Origin: Brachionus koreanus
Taxonomy: Eukaryota > Rotifera > Eurotatoria > Ploima > Brachionidae
Length of the DNA: 64,000 bases
Assembly: GCA_016987375.1 (NCBI GenBank)
Contig: PJRA01000160.1
Coordinates: forward strand, 1,282,624-1,346,623
Direction of reading: 5' to 3'
The position numbers and the translations under genes were made by a program. This document shows positions 58,666-64,000 of this stretch, piece by piece. Under the pieces are notes generated by a model. The model did no database searches. It was not told the origin of the DNA and saw only the letters and a program-made list of their open reading frames with translations. Each line of letters begins with the position of its first letter. The stretch's first letter is position 1.

Positions 58666-61600
58666 TTACTTAGTAGAAAGTAATTTAAAATTTTTGCTCA
58701 ATTCTTGCATTACATCTTTGTGACTATTTAAATTTTTTTCTTTTTTAACACTTCCGTAATTTTCTTTAACAAAGAGTGCAAATTTATTTGGCTGTCTTGG
58801 AGTCAATAATTTATTTTCACCCTGATTAAGCCTTGGGGTCATCTGAACCCCATTTACCTCTGATTTAATTGTATCGAATCGATCTTCCATTTGCTTGTGC
58901 CTATAGTCATTTACAATATTTAGATTTTTCGAAGAATTCTTTATAATTTCAAATTTTCCATGACAAATTCCACAAACTTCTTTTTGAATATTGATAGACT
59001 TAGAAAATCTATGAATCCTTTATTATTTGAAATAGGAGATTATTTGAAATTCTCTAAGATAAAAACAAAGAAAAAATGGCAAGACTTACTCCAAATGACA
59101 TCTTGTACATCTAAATATGAATTTCTTGGTTATTGAATAAGAATGTGTTATTGTAATTTTTGGAATTTGTCTGAAAGCAAAATTGACTTTTCGAGTCCAA
59201 CTCTTCCAAATTGGACCATGATTATCGTTGCATCCACTAACCAAAAAAGCTGCTGCATGACACATTTCATGAGCTAGTGTGTCTCGTAATCTTTCTGGAT
59301 CAGTGCATACTTTAGTCGATATATGAATTTCACAGCTCAAATCACGAGATGAATATTTACAGTATCCAGCTGTAGAGGTTATTTTGTCACTCCAGACCAG
59401 TTTCATATCCAGCGGAAGCTTGTTGTCGAAGGCATATTTATTGAATAATTTATAGCATTCATTAAGTAAGTCTTGTTTTACTGATTTCAGATGAAATTTT
59501 TTTATGTAGTAGTTAACACTTGGATCTCTCAGACTTTCGTCTTCGAGATTTCTGTTTAATGATTCAATGAAGGACAATTTTTGAACCTCTTCTTTTTTAC
59601 GTGGAATGAAAGCAGTTTTCACCAGTCTTGAATCGCTTTCTACTCTATTTTGGCTTCTTTTTGGAGTTTTAAAACAAGTCTGATTGGGCGGTTCCTTTTG
59701 AATATTTGTTTTCTTCTTAAATATACGGGAAAACGAATCATCATTTTCTGAATCTGAAGAACTAATTTTTATTATGGATGCCTCGGATTCTGACTGAGAA
59801 CTTTCTGAAGACGATAGCTCTATGCTTTTTGGATTTATTTCTCTTAATTGATTATTAAATATAGATTAAAAATGAACAAAATTTTCAAATATTTACTCAT
59901 TTTTATTTAATGAGTTGGTTGTTCTAATATAAAAAAGTTGCAGATCTCGCTCGTATTGGTCATCAAAATCATCTGAGTCCGATTTATTGGAGCTTTCTGA
60001 TGAAGATTTAAACTCATTTAAATTTTTAATTCGTGAATGAATCAATTTTCGGTTTATTTTCTTTTTGTCTAATCTACTATTCTCTTCATCTGATTCTTCA
60101 TCAACACTGTCGTCAACAATAAATTTTTTCAAATCATTCTTTTCATTTTGAACATTGTCATTCTCCTTTGGTCTATGCTGGATTAAAACTTTAAAAAAAG
60201 TAAGCTTTTTGAAGAACACTAAAGAGAATTTTTTTTTACATTTTTCAAAAGCATCGTCATTTTCACTTGAAGATGGATCAATGGACTTTTTTGATTCATT
60301 TGCTAAAAAATTTATTAAATTACTGAAATCAGACTCTTTTTCAAACTAAATTCTTAATTTAATTTTAATTAAGAGTGTTTTGTTTTCAAGAATAAAAAAT
60401 ATTAGTCATTTAGTTATTGAGTTTTATGAAAATATTTTAAAAATTTTTTTTTAATAAAAATTTTAAGTTTTTTATTCAAAATTACATTATAATTTTGATT
60501 ACTTAACACTAGAAGCACCAACAAGCTTTTTCGTGTTTAATCCAAAATTCAAAAAAGAATTTGGTAAATTTTACTTAGTGACAACTTTTATTAAAAAATA
60601 TGTAAATAAAATTTACACAATTCAATAAAAAATTTTTTTTATCTGAAGCATCTATTAAAAAATTAAAAATCTTTAAAACAAGTCAAATGGCTCGTTTGGT
60701 CCTTCTTGATTTAAATTAATTATTTGATGATACTAAAGTTTTATCGATTATTAAGAGTATTAGGGACAACTTAATACTTTAAAGAGATATAAATTTCATT
60801 TCAGGTTGGTCACTTATTTGGTCTTGAATTCAAATATCAAAAAATAAAGTGTTACGCATATTGGTACTAAAAATCCCTGCTTTGATTATTTGTAAAAATG
60901 GCACAAAGAAATTAAATAAAACAACTTTTGAAAAAGATCTAGGAATTCATATTCAAAATGATTTAAAATGAGTAAACCAAATAAAATATTGTACCACTCG
61001 TAAAAAATCATATTTTGGGTATGAAAGAAGTAGAACTAAAATTTTGAAGAAGTTGAACATAGACTCATTAAGAATGTTTTACACAACACTAGTAAGACCT
61101 CATTTTGAATTCGCCATTAGTTCATGGTGTTTCGTTTATTGACAAAGACATTTCAAATTAAATTCAAATATTTAAAAATAATAAAAAAACACGAAATTAT
61201 TAATATTCAGAATGGTTTAATTTTTTCTTGTAATCTGGTTAAAAGAAGTACAATTTGAGAAGAAATGATAAATGCATTGTTAGTGAAAAAGTGAAAAATT
61301 GTATTCAACGATAACTAACCGAGTATTTAATGTTTGGAATAATTTACCTCATCATATCATTAATTCTATATCAATAATTTTAAAAATATTCTGGACAAAT
61401 GGCTCAGGTAACAGCCGAATTTCCTGCCATAGCTTTAAAGGACCGCATTATTATTATGTTATTAAAGCTACGACTAAAACTAATACTATTTAAGCGCTAA
61501 ATTTCCTAGTATTTGCTATTTTACTTCTTGTAATCCTTTTAAATTAATAAATAAAAGAATAATACCTTTCTTAGCCACTTCATCATCGCTTGAAAAAGAT

Positions 61601-62607
61601 TGTCGATCATTTCGATAGCTTTCCTTTTTTTGATCAATATTTAATTTGGTACTGCTAAACAACGAACTTGGTTGGGTCAACTCATAATTAGAATTTTGCT
61701 CATTAATTTCAATAATACTGTATATTAGTCCTTTTTTATGGTCCAGTTCATTGTCAAATTGATCAACTATGGTATCATCAATATTAAAAACATCATCATT
61801 GAAAGCCTGTCCACATATGCTTACTCTCTTGTTTGATTTAGTGGTTGATTTAATAGAAGCTGTGTTTGAATTTTTTTTCCTTTGAGTTACATTTACATCG
61901 GAAAACTGCAACTTATGAGGACTTCTAACAGGTGACACAGAATATTTTTTCGAATCTGTTTCAGAACTAGCAGCACCACTCGAAGACGACAAACGTAAGT
62001 TAAACTCATTGTCTTTAACATTTGAGTTATCTTTTAATACATTTTTTTTTATTTCTTTTGGAATTTCTATAATAGAATCCTCGATAATTTTTTCGTCATC
62101 ACTTTGTGATTCTAGCTCTTCAGCAGAACTAAAGCTGGTCTGAACTTGTTTATTTTCGTAAAAACCATATTCGTCATTAGATTCATTTAAATGACTCTTT
62201 AACACCGTTTTGGGGGTCCGTAAGGGTGAATTTATTAGCGTAGGTGTTGCCAAAAGAGTCATTTTAGGAGTATTTATAATGCTTGATTTTGTTAAATTCA
62301 ACTTATTTAATTTATTTGGTGTTTTGACACAATCATTTTTCAGTGAATTAGGAATGGAATTTTTTGGTAATGATTTAAACTGATCAGTAGTTTCATCGTC
62401 ACTCTCATCATCGGTTACAATGCTAAGTCGTGAGAGCCCTTGGGTACTGTTTAAGAATCGGTTAGTTAAAAAATTTTTTGATGTTTTTTTAGTAAATTCT
62501 TCATAAGTTGGAACTGTGCTGCTATTCAAAAATGTCGAATCTTCAGTCTTTGGAGCGTTGTCTTCTTCTTCAAAAAGTGACATTAAATTTGACTTTTTAA
62601 GAGCCAT
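58666..62607 (-). CDS. GCNA: GCNA-type SprT-domain protein (germ cell nuclear acidic peptidase)
   Basis: SprT-family protein that protects germ cells by acting on DNA-protein crosslinks. Exons (5' to 3') are 61566-62607, 60240-60302, 59897-60188, 59090-59842 and 58666-59017, joining in phase to 833 residues. The first 550 residues are disordered, with Ser/Asp/Glu patches and repeated TPK/TPT motifs (TPKMTLLATPTLINSPLRTP), as in GCNA proteins. The SprT domain (about 600-740) has WSDKITSTAGYCKYSSRDLS, CEIHISTKVCTDPERLRDTL, and AHEMCHAAAFLVSG with the zinc-protease HExxH (HEMCH). A zinc ribbon with CTRCH and CGICHG is split by the last intron. The C-terminus carries an HMG-box-like segment (TPRQPNKFALFVKENYGSVK). 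Intron 1 (60303-61565) is 1.3 kb and contains a LINE scrap; the others are about 50-70 bp. Confidence 0.92.
60940..61420 (+). mobile_element. LINE remnant in GCNA intron 1, opposite orientation to the gene
   Basis: Broken plus-strand frames read EKDLGIHIQNDLK, then MFYTTLVRPHFEFAISSW, and finally ITNRVFNVWNNLPHHIINSI. These are the thumb and C-terminal signature motifs of CR1/jockey-like reverse transcriptase. Several stops and frameshifts. It accounts for much of this intron's unusual length. Confidence 0.75.
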
Positions 62608-62774
62608 TTCATTAATTTAAGAAAATTTCAATTTTTTTTTCATTTTAAAAATTATTTTAATTTTAAAAATTTAATTGATTCAAAATTTGTCTTGAAATAT
62701 AAAAAAAAATAAAAAAAATTGATTAATTATATTTTATTTTAGTATACTAAAGCAAAAATTGTGTTTAAAAAAAC

Positions 62775-63960
62775 TTAATTTTCTTTAAGTTCTTGAGGGG
62801 TATCAATTTGATGGTGAGCATGTGCTCTGACAAACTCAGGTACTTTCTCTAATTCCTCATTGACTCTTTTAACATTTGGAAATCCGATCATGTCAATATT
62901 GAATCTTTTTGCTGAGTAGACTTGCGGTACCAAGCATAGATCAGCGATTGTTATTTGATTATCAATACAATATTTTCCCGATGTATCTTTGAGAATATCT
63001 TCAACAGCCTTAAAGCCTTTTGTCAAATAGAATTTAATCCATTCTTGTTTTTTATCTTCGCTTTGAGTTTCTTTGGCCACTCGCCTAATTACATTCAAAT
63101 TTTGAAATGGCTGCATACCAGAATTGATAATTTCTGCAATCATCCTTGCTTTTGCTCGCTTGGCCGGATCTTTGGGCAATAATTGATACTCGTTGGGCCT
63201 TGTCTCATCCAAGTACTCTATTATGGGTAACTTAAATGTTCAGAAATAAATTTTTATTGTTTTCAAAATCAAATTAAATTCATCTTTTAAGTCTGTGAAA
63301 AGATTTTTAAAATTAATCGAATTTTTTTGAATACAAAAATAAAATTTAAAATAACTTTAAACTTAAAAATTGATTTAAAACTTCACAAGACTCAAGACTT
63401 TTGAGGTTAGTGTTGGCGACCGTCAATGGCGGCCACTGGACCACCAAAACTTGGTGTTGGCCGTTTTGACGGGGGTTGAAATTTTTTTTTTTAAATTTTA
63501 ATGGTTTTTTTTATACTCAATTCTTTTATCTATCAAATTTTCACATTGGAAATTTTTTTAAATTATTTTTTTTACACGGCCATCAAAACGGGCAAGACCA
63601 TTTTTTGGCCGTTCAATGGCCGCCACTGGCAGTATCCAACACTATTTAAGGTTAAAATTACTGATTGAAACAATAAGTGACCGTCGATATAAAGTGCTGG
63701 AACTTCTTGCTTTGGATTTATTTTTGTATATTCTTCTGAATACTGAGAAAAAGTTTAAAAAACAAATTTATAGCTAAATTAAATTACTTGTTCTCCTCCA
63801 TCTTTAATCAAACTAATCGGCTTGTACTCATAATCAATTTTTTTAAGCTCCAAAGCAATTCGGACCTAAATAAAATGCTAAATATTTATTTTCATATGAA
63901 AATTAGATGTATTTATACTCTCCAAGACGAGCTGCTTCTAAAATAATTATAAAGAATTGG
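62775..63960 (-). CDS. GSTZ1: Maleylacetoacetate isomerase (zeta-class GST), 5' end beyond window
   Basis: Converts maleylacetoacetate to fumarylacetoacetate, using glutathione, in tyrosine/phenylalanine breakdown. Visible exons (5' to 3') are 63919-63960, 63788-63865, 63662-63742 and 62775-63230, all phase 0. The first coding exon (Met and a few residues) lies off the right edge. Blocks: PILYNYFRSSSSWRVRIALE (active-site loop), YKPISLIKDGGEQ, INPKQEVPALYIDGHLLFQS (cis-Pro thioredoxin fold), LPIIEYLDETRP, MQPFQNLNVIRRV, ITIADLCLVPQVYSAKRF and the C-terminal DTPQELKEN. The usual SSCSWR loop reads SSSSWR, so the conserved Cys is Ser. The intron 63231-63661 is 431 bp because it contains a MITE; the others are 45-53 bp. 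A minus-strand AATAAA lies at 62733-62738. Confidence 0.95.
63410..63642. repeat. MITE family B, copy 2 (233 bp), in a GSTZ1 intron
   Basis: Terminal inverted repeats GTGTTGGCGACCGTCAATGG (left) and, on the opposite strand, GTGTTGGATACTGCCAGTGG (right). TA flanks both ends (63408-63409 and 63643-63644). Internal blocks such as ACTCAATTCTTTTATCT match copy 1 (5912-6089) in reverse orientation, so the two are inverted relatives of one family. Non-coding. Confidence 0.85.
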
Positions 63961-64000
63961 CTAAATATTAAATTTAAAAAAAAATTTAATAGATTATGAT

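Overview
The window is animal nuclear DNA, roughly three-quarters A+T by eye. Its genes are split by many short GT-AG introns, mostly 45-60 bp. I rebuilt exons by hand, requiring reading phase to be kept across each junction and matching protein families from memory. The genes include a centriolar kinesin (KIF24), tubulin polyglutamylase subunit TPGS2, ATE1, APIP, GSTZ1, DPAGT1, DNAJC16 and GCNA. They point to a metazoan with centrioles and cilia. The very low GC, tiny introns and old transposable-element load fit a monogonont rotifer such as Brachionus best. That is an inference, not something proven here.

Layout. 1-5.2 kb: a Dbl-family RhoGEF (+). 5.7-6.1 kb: a LINE tail and a TA-flanked MITE. 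6.9-8.4 kb: DPAGT1 (-). 8.4-10.5 kb: decayed DNA and a MULE transposase scrap. 11.1-12.7 kb: a probable small secreted Cys-rich gene (+). 13.4-14.6 kb: a Tc1/mariner-like element whose interior is an assembly gap. 14.8-15.8 kb: a WD40 exon. 16.6-19.0 kb: a broken RING + RecQ + C2H2 helicase and a short tandem repeat. 20.0-21.7 kb: a broken DDE/SWIM transposon. 22.5-23.9 kb: TPGS2 (+). 24.1-26.9 kb: DNAJC16 (+). 27.0-28.1 kb: a LINE remnant (-). 30.4-37.8 kb: KIF24 (+) with an X-box-like site upstream. 37.9-38.8 kb: a second gap. 39.0-39.2 kb: a hairpin MITE with an 8-bp target duplication. 40.1-42.0 kb: ATE1 (-). 42.2-43.2 kb: a single-exon PD-(D/E)XK/YqaJ-like nuclease gene (-). 44.1-45.2 kb: two abutting perfect palindromes, a Tc1 scrap and a LINE scrap. 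46.1-47.1 kb: APIP (+). 49.6-51.4 and 53.7-55.6 kb: two Gln-rich low-complexity genes (+). 58.7-62.6 kb: GCNA (-). 62.8 kb to the right edge: GSTZ1 (-), running off the window.

How the genes relate. They are ordinary independent loci, not an operon. KIF24 and TPGS2 both act on centriolar or ciliary microtubules. DPAGT1 and DNAJC16 act at the ER. ATE1 acts in the N-degron pathway, APIP in methionine salvage and GSTZ1 in tyrosine breakdown. GCNA repairs DNA-protein crosslinks in the germ line. Nearly every long intron contains a recognisable transposable element, whereas the short introns contain none. The best candidates for something undescribed are the intronless nuclease gene, the RING-RecQ-C2H2 fusion relic, the paired palindromes and the two Gln-rich genes.
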